A stretch of DNA of 56,111 bases, taken from NCBI GenBank assembly GCA_009103225.1, contig RHPI01002619.1, positions 1-56,111 of the forward strand. Reading direction: 5' to 3'. The DNA comes from Chlorokybus atmophyticus (lineage: Eukaryota; Streptophyta; Chlorokybophyceae; Chlorokybales; Chlorokybaceae). The position numbers and the translations under genes are program-made. Under the pieces are notes generated by a model. It worked only from the letters and a program-made list of their open reading frames with translations. It did not search any database and was not told the DNA's origin. This document shows positions 21,041-32,528 of the stretch, piece by piece. Within the stretch, counting starts at the first letter, position 1. Every line of letters starts with the position of its first letter.

Positions 21041-24000
21041 TCAGCCGGTCATTGGAATGACGTCAGCGCTCAGCTGTCGCAGAAAGCGCAGCTTCAAAGT
21101 TGCTATGTAGGCGCTGCGCACACTTGATGGATTGTGCTGGTTGATCGCAGGGTGCTGCAGCTGGCAGGCATAGAGCAGACAGTCAAATCCGCACATTCAA
21201 GTAACAGTTTCGTAGAACTAGTAAGCTTACCAATTGAATCAACTGCTGCACCCTGGACTCATGTTTGGCCTGGGAATGTAAATGAACCAGGAGCTCAAGC
21301 AATGGCATCTCCCAGACATATGGAAAATACCGCGCATCGAGACCAAAAACTTCCTCCTGACAGCAGTAAAGAGAAACCACTCAGTCATACCATATACATG
21401 GTAACGCAAGACACTGTTTGATGAGGCCACCGAAATCAATTTGCAGACCTGGATCAACGGGTACGCCAACGAGTAGCCTGGCGGGTTGAGAAATTGACAC
21501 AGGCATGCTGCGGGAAGCACCGCGCCAATCACACTGCACGCGTGCACCATGCGCCGCACCACCCATGGTGTGAAGATATCTGTGGCTGAGGCCAGTGCTG
21601 CAGTACTTCGCCCGCTGTAGTTGCCCAGCGCAGCAGCCCCCGCTCGCAAGTACATCTGCAATATGCCACAAGTGCACAGATGTCACACGTGGATTGCATG
21701 ACATGCGAACAACCAGCACGCAAGCAGGACAATCTCTCATAGCAGTAGCACCTGTCCACAAGCAGGAGCACAGTTACCTGTAATGCTTCAAGATGATGGT
21801 CGTCTTCAAAAGCCAAATCCGCCAAGCCCTGCATAATATATCAGTGATACTGGCACATGTACCGCAGAATCTCAATTCTGAGACAGAGGGCGCACCTGTA
21901 GCCATCGGTAGTCCTGGACTACCCCCTCTGTAACAACAGAGTGGCGTAGTAGCAGACCAAACAAGTTGCGCACGCTGGATGGTGACAACTCTGATGGTTC
22001 AGCCTCATTGCCGGCAATCAAAGCAGCAAGACTACCATATCGGTCCACTGCAATGGCATAACCCGAATGGCCTGCTAAATGGCTGTTGTTCAACCAGCCA
22101 GCGACCAGAGCAATCAAAGCATGTCGCGCTTTGGGAGAGGACATGCCGCACATCAGTGGCACCTTATCTGAGCGGTCAGTCATAGCGGATTGAGCGCTGC
22201 TGGTTTTCTTCGCACATGTCATCATGAGCACTTTATTCAGCAGCTGACTCGCATGTTGCCGGATGTGGTGCTTGTCCTGCCGCTGCTGAGTGGTGAGTTG
22301 CACAGTTGCGTCATAATCAAAGCTGACTTTGAGCAGCTCAGCGAGCAGCTGCCAATACACAGAGTAGTAGTCAACACTGGCCAATCGCAGATGGAGCTAT
22401 GAGTGCGTGCACGCATGCATTAACGCTGCATACACCGTGACTGCACACCTGTGCAAGAAGCAACTCCTCTTGACAAGGATGCCCGGTGTCGTTGTAATCT
22501 GGGTGGTCGGAGATGTCACTGCAAGCTTTTGCGAGCACCGGCCATGCCTCGCAATCAATCAGCCAGCAGACAGTCTGGAGGACATGTGCAGAAGTGGCTT
22601 CTACTATGAGCTCGCCAATGAGGTCTTGCACATTGCCTGGTGGTACTTTGCTCTGCCGCAGCTGCGATAGCTGACTGTCTGCATTGCTGGGATCCATAGT
22701 GGCAACAGTAGCGAAGAGCCGTGTCGAGTCTTGCAGTCCAAGCTTCTCATCCAGCAACCCGCGAGCAACTACTCTTGCTGCAATAACGCCGCGCTCCTCC
22801 ACTTCAGCTTGACTGGCTGCCTGCCGCAATCGCCCTGGAGATGATGCTCTCACAACAGCCATCTTTCGCGCAACTAAACTGGTTTCTATGTCTTTTGGCA
22901 GCAGGTTGCGCTGTGTGACGGGTTGGCTTGCAACACCTTTGAAATCTGCAGCCAGCTGGAGTCCCAGCTGTAAATCTGCTTCGCTGACAAGGCCATAAGC
23001 TCGTGCCATCTGCCAGCACCACATCTGGCAATGGGCAGCGCAAACTCCTCGCACATATGTCAGCAACTTGTTTGCTGTCTCAGCACCACATGCAAAACTA
23101 GCAGTAGTACTGCATGGTGGTTCAGGCGCTGAGACTGCAGCGGGCCAGACCGTACTGCGGTGCAGGGCAGCATAAACAGCTTTGAACAGCCACTCCACAG
23201 TCACCTTGTCAGCCATCCATGGCAAAGCTCGAGATTGCAACCCTGTTGCCTCAACACTTTTTATTACACAGCAAACAGCATTCAGTGCAGCTATCTGCAT
23301 GCGCACAGCAACCAGCCTGTCATTGATCTCCAGGGCCTGTCTGTAAACGGAAGTCAACTCATGCTTCTGGTTGTCTTCAAGAAGCGTGCTCAGGACTACT
23401 TCCCCATCACAGCAATGACGGGCCTTTTCAATGCGCCATAACAACAATTGATCGGTGTTGGAAGCGTCAAATTGCAGGTCTTTTGAGAGAGCAGCTGCAC
23501 ATGCTTCAACCATCCCTTGTGCTTTTTGTTGAGCGCTGGTGGCATGATTTATGGGCGAAGCGCTGCGCAATTGTTCCAGGGCAGCTGCAAACTGGTGCCG
23601 ATGGAAAAGGTACTCGCCCAAGTCGAGATGAATCAAAGACACATACTCTGGTTGAAGCATCTCAACAGTAGGCGGCGCGCTTTCATTAAAGTGTGCAGCA
23701 AGCTTCAACGCGAGAGCAGCAGCAGCTTGCAAGTTGTCAGCACTCCTTGCCGCAGCTGCAGGGATGGCTTCAAGCAACTGCTGGTCTGCTGCACTAGTGT
23801 AAAAGTTCTCCTCGGTCAATGTAGGTAGTGTTATTTGCGGAGACGGGCCAGGAGCTCCATTTGTCTGAGAGGCACCTATCTGCGCAAGAGATTGGACACA
23901 ACCGTCGAGTGCTGCTTGCTTCAAAAACGACACAGCAGCTGACTCCTCTTCCCGCAATGGCAAGTGAGGTCTTTGCAATGCCTTTGCAACACCTTCATGT

Positions 24001-24903
24001 GCCTCCACAACTGCGGCAGCATACTCAACATGGCTACATCTTCACAATCTGCTCCAAGCAGCGTGCTCAACAAGTTGCAACTGACCTGCAGCACACTCCT
24101 CGTCCTTCTTGGCTGATGCTGCAACACGCAGCGCTGCACGTAGCTGCCACCGATGCAGGTCGCACATTCTCCTCGCGCGGTCATGTGGCGCTTGCGTGAC
24201 CAACAGCTCCAGCAGCATTCTGTAAGGTGCAGCCATAAGCACTTGCAGATTACGTTCGCAGGCATTGCAAGATGACGTTTGCAACACACCATAGTTTATG
24301 TGAAGATGCAACAGCATCAGCAGAACACCGAACCGCCGTGCATGTTGGTAATCTGCACTTCCCGCTTGTACGCATGCAAGATGAGGTTTGCGATGCAGTT
24401 GCAAGGGGCTATGCATGGTCATGTGCTAACCTTCACCTCTGCAGGCGAGGCGGCAAGATGGTCTCAACTGTTTCGAGCGACAAGTCCAGCTCAGAGGCAA
24501 TCTTAGCAGCAAAACCCTGCAGCAGCTTCGCGCGTCGACTCGCTGCGGGCGCAGCAGCATCAGGTTTACCTGCCGCAGCTTGCAGGGCATCGCTCAACTG
24601 CGCCGGCGGCTTGCTGGCCTGCTGCAGTTCCGCTGGCTTTACTGCGACAGCAGGTGCGTTGGTGGCTGCTGCCGTGGGCGTGGGCTGAGCCGCACGCTGC
24701 ACGAGGGATTGCTCTAGAAGCGTCGACAGAAGCTCGCCAGCTATGGCATTGGAGCTGCTTCCTGCCGCCTTTAGCGCTGCAATGTGCTCGTCCAGCTTCG
24801 CCGGCGACACCAAGAAGTCTATCCAAACGTTCGGCCCAAGCGTGGACTGCTGCTTGCTGCTGGCTGCTGCTGGGGCAGCCGAGATGACAGGCATGCTGGC
24901 CAT
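21041..24903 (-). CDS. INTS8: Integrator complex subunit 8 (INTS8), 8 exons
   Basis: INTS8 is a helical scaffold of the nuclear Integrator complex, which cleaves snRNA and other Pol II transcripts; in animals it helps recruit PP2A. Exons: 24903-24437, 24219-24086, 24010-22449, 22348-21896, 21828-21778, 21655-21449, 21356-21231, 21160-21041; phases close to 1039 residues (human about 995). Co-linear similarity with animal INTS8 runs end to end. N-terminal VWIDFLVSPAKLDEHI matches the WFEFLLDP region. RRAKLLQGFAAKIASELDLS matches the ILKLLALKVAAHL helix. A TPR-like LGEYLFHRHQFAAALEQL follows. YLRAGAAALGN and ACLCQFLNPPGYSLA match YLQAGAVCSD and AILCQFLREIDY. The last exons (ARYFPYVWEMPLLELLVHLH) match the human C-terminus. 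The start is the first ATG after a clear 5' flank, 481 bp from ATG101 on the other strand. Confidence 0.92.
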
Positions 24904-25384
24904 TGATCAGCGATTCAGGCACCAACCAGCATGTCGTTTCAAGCTGTTGTTGACAAAGCAAACCGCCTCAAAGCGCAAAACACAGCAACAGCACCCCAAT
25001 GCTGCTGCATGGCGCCTGTACGACTTACTCGCCGCAATGCATGAATTAATTGCTGCTGAGCAGCTCCGCCACGACGTTGCTGTCGTTTCAGCACTGTTGG
25101 CTGCCAACCAAGCTGTGCGAAGCACTTCGTAACAATTACAATGCCGCCAAACCAAAGCACACATGCACAAGCAGCGTCCGAGCACGCAAGCGCAATAGCT
25201 AACGTGCGGGTAAGTGTAATTCAAACAGCGACTACCGCACCAAGTTGCGCCCGGCTTTCGTGTACGTTATGCAAATGGGACAAGCACGTTTGCTGATGAC
25301 GTTTGCCACGTGTGCTTCTGAGGGGAGGCGGGCGTGCTGGGTGGCGGCGGCGGTGATCTGAAGTTGTGCGTCGGGCGGGGGAGC
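24904..25384. promoter_or_regulatory. Shared divergent promoter region INTS8/ATG101
   Basis: The two start codons are 481 bp apart and point away from each other. No TATA box is evident near either start. The interval must hold both 5' UTRs and probably a bidirectional promoter (inference from spacing only). Confidence 0.45.
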
Positions 25385-26764
25385 ATGAATTGTGAGGTTA
25401 TCTCACTAAAGGAGCTGGTGAGAAGTTTTCCATGCCATTTGACTGTTGGATCTGTGCTCGGGTAAACCAGGAATGCGCATGAGGCGCTGCAGAAGACTCT
25501 GCCACTCACTGTTACATATCCACAGGAGGTGGAGTTCTACCAGATTCGGGAGGTGTTGCGATGTAAGCGCTCCACCTGCTCAGAGCTTTAGAAATGAGCG
25601 TGCTAAACACAACCTTGTTTTGCGTTGATGATGGCCTTCTGTGCCGGTTGAAGGGCGATGATTAATGTCATACAATCCAATCTTGCCACTTCCTTTATTT
25701 CCCGCATAGTACGTACCAGCCTATCTGTAAACTTGTTGCCTTGGGTTGTCCCCTGCAGGCATTCTGCACACAATACTATTTCACAGAGCCCTTGGGTTGG
25801 TCAAGCCGCGAGACGTCGACTCTGAGCTGTTCGACATAACATACGTACAGCTTGCTTCCTGCCTCTGTTGACCTGTTGTCTTCAATGGCAGCGGCATTCT
25901 TTGTGATTGAGAGCAAATCGCAGGTTCACTGTGGTGATCCTGCATTGGACAAAACGCTTGAGGAGAAGATTGACTTGTTCTGCAACTGGGTGGAGCGTCA
26001 ACCAGGGAAGCCGTACAAGTCTGGACAGGTGAACTTGTCGCGAAAAAGCGCAGGGAATTCATGTATGCTGCGATTTGTGTGCAGGGCGCATCATACTTGC
26101 TTGTTGTTGACAGATCAACCTGTCCTTTTATGAGAAAAGGCACAAGCACATCTGGTTTGGCACCAAGGAGCAGCGCTTGTACTGGGAGCAATGGTGCGTG
26201 CATCTGTCCGTGGTGCAGCCAGGCTCGTATGACACCGACGCAGGTAGAGTGCAAGCATGCTCAGGTTCATCAACTTTGCTTCATAAACCTTTGCTTACAG
26301 CTTCAAATGCATTTTACAAGTGACATTGTGTCTTGTGCTGTCTATCCATCTTGTCAGAACGCACAAGGCGTCACAAGGCTCTCGAAGAAGCTTTGAGCGA
26401 TGTGCTGCTGCAAATCTTGCGTGTCGCCAATGACAAACGCGAGCACATCCCGCCAGTGGTTTCACCGGAGGTGGCCACATTTCCGTACGAACTGACCATC
26501 CCAAGGTGAGATTCCGATGAGAGCAATGGCGTGGGCACAGGCTTACCAGAACACAAACACATCATGCCGGTGCTGAACACGGACACATGAGCGACCCATG
26601 TACAGTCCAAAATCACTCAGATGGGTCGTTGCTCGTGTAATGCAGTCTTTGTGATGCATTGATGCTAACGGTACCTTCTGACTGGCAGTGCGTCAGACTC
26701 TTCTTTTGGCATGGACATGTTCAAGCGGATGCTGCAAACACAACCGCCTGCCATGCTCAACTGA
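25385..26764 (+). CDS. ATG101: Autophagy-related protein 101 (ATG101), 7 exons
   Basis: ATG101 is a HORMA-domain partner of ATG13 in the ATG1/ULK initiation complex, acting at the phagophore assembly site. Exons 25385-25417, 25526-25562, 25759-25844, 25924-26028, 26114-26243, 26358-26505, 26689-26764; phases close to 204 residues (plants about 215). MNCEVISLKEL opens the protein as in plants. CILHTILFHRALGLVKPRD, FDITY then VHCGDPALDKTLEEKI, INLSFYEKR, the IWFGTKEQRLYWEQW segment (the conserved tryptophan-bearing finger region), IPPVVSPEVATFPYELTIP and the tail FGMDMFKRMLQ follow the family in order. All junctions have good GT-AG sites. Nothing appears broken. Confidence 0.96.
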
Positions 26765-27838
26765 CGTGAGCCAAGATCATTTCACTCGTCTGTTCTTTAC
26801 AGTAACAACTGTACAGTCTGTACATAAAAAAGAACTGCAGCTAGTTCTTGCACACGCATGTGCATTATTGCTGCAGTTGCATTGTACATAACAAGCCACG
26901 TCTGCAGAATCGGCACATGCGTGGTTGGTGCTTATTGACCTGACACTTGACATGGTGGTTGCAATGCATCTGGCACTGTAACTGTAGCATGCACGGCCCT
27001 GTTAGTATATATTAAGCAAAAAGATGCAAACGAGAGTGAGAATGCACATGCATGGTTAGTATACATTTTCCAATAGTGTCCGCATGTTTGATGGCTTGTG
27101 TCGGCAGGATGGACACATGACCAGAGCAAAAGGGATAACAACTCATGTCAGGTGATCACGCCCGTGACCACCTATGCCTCTCCCGTTACCATCGCTGACC
27201 AGCCAGGTAAGGGCATGGAACTTCATCTTACACACACACACACACACACACATGCATGTGTAGTTGCCTAGTTGAGCGGGAGTTGGTGCCCACCCCACTA
27301 GCCATGCATAGCAATGCAAAAGACAAAGTCACAAGTGAAAGTACATGGGGAGCAGCGAAGTCTGCCCGTATCATCAAAATAGGCGCACACAACCACGACA
27401 TGCACCGCCGCAGAGGGCGTTTCCGTGCATGCCGTACATGCATGCATGTGTGTACTGACAAAACCCTAAGACGGCAGCTGACAAGACGGCAGTAGGAGGC
27501 TTGGGTGAAGCGGGAAGGGGAGTCCGTTGAGTCCTGCTGCTGATGTAGCCGCTGCTGCTGCAAGAAGGCCGCTGACCAAGGCGCATGCGCAGGTGATGAC
27601 GCGCGCATGCATGCATGCATGTCTAATGGGTATGGGCAGTAGAGAAGGTAGATAGCAGCTAGGTTAGCAGCCCGGTTAATGAGAGTGCTTCATAGTATGG
27701 TGAGTAGACTGCTCATGCATGTGTGTATCACACTCTCATGCATGCCACAATCCTTGCATTCTATTTGTTTACACACACACACACACACACGCACGCACAC
27801 ACTTCACACACAATCAAGAATGGACAAATGTTCTGAAC
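26765..27838. other. Intergenic, microsatellite-bearing
   Basis: Convergent 3' flanks of ATG101 and the hydrolase gene. It contains (CA)n at about 27229-27250 and 27773-27800 and a GCATGC-rich block at about 27600-27621. No gene seen. Confidence 0.6.
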
Positions 27839-29899
27839 CTAAACATCTAGCAGTGGTGTTGCAAGGAAATTGCAGCCCAAGCGGTGGAGGTCACAATGAT
27901 GACAACAACCGCACAACCCTATCTTGAGCGCTTGGGCTGCAAGCAACAGCCTCTGTGAGCAATGCCTGTTGCAGAGAAAAGAACAAAACGCTGGTTGCAA
28001 CTGGTCACTCACCTGAATAGAAACCCTCCGTGTGGAGCATTTTCCAGCCATAGAACTTGTGCATGGGTGGGTTCCAAATGCCTGCGGTACACGGGGCAAG
28101 TCCAAGATGTTACGAAACAACAGTGTTGGCATGAGCTTGCCTGTTCTCTGGGAAATTAATTCTGTTGTTACACGGTAATAAGCTTGAGACTCCATTGAGT
28201 GAATGGCTTACTTGCGAATCAATGCGGCGGGGACAATATCGTCCTTGCCAGAGAGCAGGACTGCCACTTTTTCAGGCATTTCTTCGGGCCACATCTGTAG
28301 GCCCCACCACCAGAAGTTTCTGCAAAGGGACTCGGCAATGTGCAGCTCGCGTGAGCAGAAGTACCACCTCACGAAGTCCAACCAATACATTGGTCCCGGC
28401 GTAGGCGCCTTGTACACGAAGTTGTAGCACACATCCGGCAAACACAACAGGAAACAGACTGGATCCAAAAGTGCGACCCTCTCCACTGAACCTACGGATT
28501 GATAGCCAGGTTCATGCGAGTTCACAGCAGTACTGTTGCTGATAAGAGGCATGACAACAGCACGCAACACTCACCTGGGTACCGTTTGTGCAGTCGAGTC
28601 ACTACAAATGTGCCGTATGAGTGCGCAATGTAGCATGCTTTGTGCAGTTGGTGGCGCTGTCGAATGATTTCTAGAGAGTCTACAATGTCTTCGACGGACG
28701 CTTGCGCCCATGTGATGCGCATGGCTATGTGTGGGAGTTCCACAATGACTGACGGCTGCAACGAGACAAGGTGAGACAGAGTGGTGCTGGCATGCAAGCA
28801 ACACAGTCAACCATGGCAACAATGCACACCTGCTGTGGTGGACACAGCTTGTCAAGGAAGCTGAGGTATGGCGCAAGTCCGACACCAATGCCATGCACAA
28901 AGATGCGAGGCTCTCGTATGCTGTCTGCCACCATGGCTGTTTGCATTGATGGAGGTCGATACCAATAACCAACGCAACCAGCATGCAACTTCCTGTGACA
29001 AGCAATGTCGATCAGCTTTCTCAGCTTTACAAGTATGCGATGCACGCGAGCGAGACAGAATAGAATTGAGATTGCTCAAGGCAAATAACATGCAGTTAAC
29101 ATGAATAGTCAACATAACAATGCAATGCAGGATAACAGTGTGTGAGTGGCCAACGCACTCACCTGTAGCCCCACGCCTGCAGAACCAGTCCTGTCAAAAA
29201 GGCTACACTGTGCGACCATAGGAAAATGATAACGGGTCGTGGAAGAACATTCAGCTCCTCTCTTGTGTGTGCCATGTATGTCAATCTGGGGTTGTAACCT
29301 TCCGGAAACTTTATTTGCCACTCGGATTCAATCTGTTCAATGAACCACGTCAGTTGTTCACGCTCCTGTGTTGAGAGTTCTTCCATGGAGCTGTTGAAGA
29401 AGCCGTGCGCGATCAGCTCAAACACGTTGTCTCGCTGGACATCTTTGAAGTCAGCTCCCAGAAACCAGTATTGGATAAATGCATGTATGTCTAACACCTC
29501 CCTGGACAAAGCCACTGTAAGTTACTTTGTGACATGCCGGTGGCGATGTTGCTGGACACAATATGTCAACCATTCAAGTCAACTCACTTCAACTTCAGGA
29601 TGCGTTGCAATACAATATGTCGGTCTGGGAAGTCAATAGCAGGTTGACTTCGTAGCTCTTCAGCACGTCGTTTCCTTAAAACAAAATATACAAGATGCAA
29701 CACCTGTTGGAAACACATAAAACAAGCTGTAACTCAATACACCATCTTCGGTTAGTGCGTGAGGTTGCAAAAGTAACTACACATAAGTATAAACTGGCAG
29801 TACCTCTAAGCAAGCCCACAATGCTGCCGCCCCAATAAATGCTTGCAGCTTCCATACCAATAGCACCGCCGCCACAGCAGGTGCACCAAACAACACCAT
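27839..29899 (-). CDS. Membrane-anchored alpha/beta-hydrolase fold protein, 8 exons
   Basis: Exons: 29899-29804, 29703-29588, 29501-29163, 28992-28830, 28755-28575, 28491-28212, 28081-28013, 27965-27839; phases close to 456 residues. A hydrophobic N-terminus (MVLFGAPAVAAVLLVW and further apolar stretch) predicts one or two membrane segments. The middle is rich in aromatic residues. Hydrolase marks: oxyanion region IFVHGIGVGLAPYL, nucleophile elbow AHSYGTF (family G-x-S-x-G, here A at the first position), acid in LLSGKDDIVPA, and catalytic His in ENAPHGGFLF. The DPVCFLLCLPDVCYNFVY segment is shared, from memory, with fungal and plant membrane alpha/beta hydrolases of unknown substrate. A lipase or esterase role is inference. 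The start could move if an unseen 5' exon exists. Confidence 0.82.
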
Positions 29900-30112
29900 C
29901 GTTAGAAGTATCCTGCCATGATGCAGCTGTGTTTTACAATACACCAAAACCGACGCAACAGAGAATTAGGGCAACTGGTTAGCTGAGATATAGGCTCTGG
30001 GTATAGCTTGCAGGTGTGGTTTGGGCTAACATTGTTGGATTGAGCGCTAGGTGTCTTTTTGACTAGCCTACTACTCTTCTCGACTATCCCACAGTTCTGC
30101 ACCCGGGGGAGG

Positions 30113-30178
30113 NATCACCATTTGCCAAGCTCCTCCAACAAGTTTGATGCTCGACTGTGTGTTGGGGGGGAGGGGGGG
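30113..30178. other. Assembly scar: N, 51-bp duplicated segment, poly-G
   Basis: A single N at 30113 is followed by 51 bases identical to 40622-40672 and then G7-A-G7. It is flanked on the left by CCCGGGGGAGG. An exact copy bounded by an N and homopolymers is what misjoined or gap-filled reads look like. Confidence 0.65.
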
Positions 30179-30571
30179 CTGTGCATGCTAGTGACTTCAT
30201 CTGACTGGACAACAGATCGGCTGTGAAGAATATTGTTCATGCTTTTATGGCAGGGGACAAGGCAATCATGCTTGACCAGAGCTTGGCGTCACTGATATAC
30301 ACAGCATGAGTACATCAGTGACATCAGGCTTGTTGAGGTACCACTTGAAAACATGGCGTTCACATATTGCACATGCACTAATGGCATCAATTACTTGGTC
30401 GTGGCTCGTCTGTATCAACACTCCTTCAAGAAACGGAAAAAGGTTGATCAAGTGAACTGTGTTATCCCTGTCACTGTCAGCCGACTGCTACAGTGGTCGA
30501 AATCCGCCATCGCAGTGCCTTGATTGAAAAGCAACCACCCAAAACTGGTACAAGACCGACTGATTGTACGT

Positions 30572-30612
30572 GAACTGACACTGCGTATTGTAGTAATACG
30601 CAGTGTCTGTTC
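30572..30612. repeat. Long inverted repeat, 18-bp arms, 5-bp loop
   Basis: The arms GAACTGACACTGCGTATT and AATACGCAGTGTCTGTTC pair with one mismatch around GTAGT. As RNA this is a strong hairpin. It may be a small-RNA precursor, a terminator or a MITE scrap; nothing nearby decides. Confidence 0.7.
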
Positions 30613-31216
30613 AACTCTCTCAGCTCTACTGAGCGATGTACTACAGGTGCATGTCACGCAAGATGACGGGGCAGTGTCGTACACTTTACCTACTGTAAGC
30701 AGCACGCACAATTGTGTTCTGACAATTGTTTCTTACAGCTTTTGGCACAGCTGCTTACAATCTGTCGCTGTGCCAAGGTGAAGGCCCTCCCCCACTGCTG
30801 ACGCCCTTGCTGTCGCCACGGCCGCCGCCGCCGCCAGATCGAACAGGCCTCTCCGTCACCACAGGCTCTTGGAGGGAGGCCATGACGGCGGCGGCGCGAG
30901 TGCGGCCGCCTGCGGCGGCGGTCCTGAGGAGGCTGCTAGCGCTCCACATGGCTCCTCCACCCCAACCCCTAGTTGCTGTTCCAATACCAACAAGACCCCT
31001 GCAAGGTGCACCAGGCCACGCTGCTGCTGTTAATGATGGTGCTGCTGCAAGTTGCGTGCTCAGCCTGCTCGCAAGGAGCAAGTGCTTGGTGCGGCCCCAG
31101 GCTTGCACCGTAGCTCTCACCAGAAGCCTCTGCGGCGTACCAACCCCAGCATGCCCGACCAACCTCACCACCACCAGCATACTACAGGCATAATTACCAC
31201 CGCCGCCGCCGCCGCT

Positions 31217-31486
31217 CTAAACCGCGTACGCGATATAACGGTGATCAATTTTCTTTGCACGCTTAACGCCGCGCCCGCTCAGCTGTCCGCACACGTTACA
31301 AACACACAAATTCTCTCCCGCCTTGCACCCCAAACGGTCAGCTTTGCACTTGTTTAGGCACCTAAATTGCGCTGCACATGAGTCGCACAAACTTTCTGAG
31401 GCTTTAACAGCGCCCGGTATATGCCACGTGGCTGGTTGCTGCGCAAGCTGCCAGTTTGGCCTGATCTCGTTGATCACCTCGTCCAT
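31217..31486 (-). CDS. Unrecognised small cysteine-rich ORF (89 aa)
   Basis: It starts with a true ATG (MDEVINEIRPNW) and has eight cysteines in a compact stretch: CDSC, then single Cys, CKADRLGC and CVCNVC, the spacing expected of a zinc-binding fold. A basic tail (RGVKRAKKI) follows. The start is 119 bp from the outer end of the DIRS-type element. It may be a small host gene, the surviving exon of one cut off by the insertion, or chance. No family recognised. Confidence 0.35.
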   Translation of the reverse strand: MDEVINEIRPNWQLAQQPATWHIPGAVKASESLCDSCAAQFRCLNKCKADRLGCKAGENLCVCNVCGQLSGRGVKRAKKIDHRYIAYAV

Positions 31487-31605
31487 GAGTACTGCCGGTA
31501 CGGTACAGCACTTGGTTGTTGTCGTTTCGTACTTTGCTGTACAAAGTGTACCTCTGCGTGCTTACGTGGTCCGCGTACGGTCCTGTCTCGCTTGGTTTCT
31601 CGGAA

Positions 31606-31770
31606 TTATACTACTTTGCACACGATGAACGATTTACATTCCTTTTGTTTCAAACAATTATCCTACCTACAGTCCAACTTTGGCAAGAACACCTAAGCCC
31701 TACGATCATACGCGTTCATCGTTATAAGTATGATTTACACGATGAACAACTGCGAATGCATTGAACATTC
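31606..31770. repeat. Split direct repeat B, outer copy (165 bp)
   Basis: Begins TTATACTACTTTGCACACG and ends TTGAACATTC. It matches 32208-32372 base for base as read by eye, and marks the left terminus of the element. Confidence 0.9.
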
Positions 31771-32008
31771 GGGATGTACCGACGGTGGCTAGCAATGAAG
31801 CGAAATGCCGTCGATGTAACAACGTAATTGCACGGTCAGCAGCACGCCATTGACGCAACCCGGATCCTATTCAACCGAGACGAATGCATTTAGAATCACG
31901 ATCCATTTATCTCGTTCCTGAGCATGAGCATGAACTTGAAAGCGCAATCGAGACGAGGCGCATAGTTCTTGTGAAGCGCGGCGGCGCATCAGGGTGGGGC
32001 GGGAAGGG
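31771..32008. other. 238-bp spacer between outer B and A repeats
   Basis: Unique within the window. It separates A2 from the outer B repeat where a simple B1-A2-B2 cluster would be contiguous. A minus-strand frame runs through it from the A repeat (31867-32112), with no recognised motif. Confidence 0.5.
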
Positions 32009-32207
32009 CGAATTTTCGCCGTCGCCAGCAGCGTCGCCAACAACGCCGCCGCTGAGGTGACGGCCTCAACTGCTCTGTTGCTTGACACGTGTGTGTCAAG
32101 CAACAGAGGCAAACCCTAACTTAAACTATACGTATTAATCACTTACTTATTAATTTGTTAAACGAAAAACTCGCCGGCCAATAGTTGAAGCCGACGAGTA
32201 ATGCCCA
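32009..32207. repeat. Split direct repeat A, internal copy (199 bp)
   Basis: Begins CGAATTTTCGCCGTCGCC and ends GAGTAATGCCCA. Identical in length and, by eye, in sequence to 37925-38123. It contains a palindromic core (GTTGCTTGACACG with its complement CGTGTGTGTCAAGCAAC). It abuts B directly at 32207/32208. Confidence 0.92.
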
Positions 32208-32372
32208 TTATACTACTTTGCACACGATGAACGATTTACATTCCTTTTGTTTCAAACAATTATCCTACCTACAGTCCAACTTTGGCAAGAACACCTAAGC
32301 CCTACGATCATACGCGTTCATCGTTATAAGTATGATTTACACGATGAACAACTGCGAATGCATTGAACATTC
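32208..32372. repeat. Split direct repeat B, internal copy (165 bp)
   Basis: Same sequence as 31606-31770. Its outer end touches repeat A without spacer, giving the A/B junction expected in the proposed circular intermediate of such elements. Confidence 0.9.
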
Positions 32373-32528
32373 TACCTCCCCCTCCCAAGCATATATCAGT
32401 AGGGACGAGTTGTAGGTGTAGAGCCTGGTGTATTTGTATTGCCAAAGTTGCAAATCAAGATAGTTTTGTTTGGTTGCCTGACACAGTGTTTGATCCTTGC
32501 GCAGAGTGCTGCGCGCAGTCGTCTGACA

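Larger units (their letters stand above)
29900..31216. other. Intergenic region with assembly gap and unassigned GC-rich ORF
   Basis: It includes the N at 30113, a 51-bp copy of 40622-40672 and G-rich homopolymers (30114-30178), a long hairpin (30572-30612), and a GC-rich plus-strand frame from ATG 30882 to about 31193 whose start (MTAAARVRPPAAAVLRRLLA) looks like an organelle presequence. No family is recognised and no splice model could be completed. Confidence 0.4.

Noticed and set aside
22804-24008. Plus-strand ORFs opposite INTS8 exon 3
   Set aside because: No domain or splice logic; antisense shadows of a 1562-bp coding exon.
27228-27800. CA and GCATGC runs considered as a CRISPR-like or satellite array
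   Set aside because: Ordinary dinucleotide and tetranucleotide microsatellites without regular spacers; a CRISPR array is not expected in nuclear DNA.
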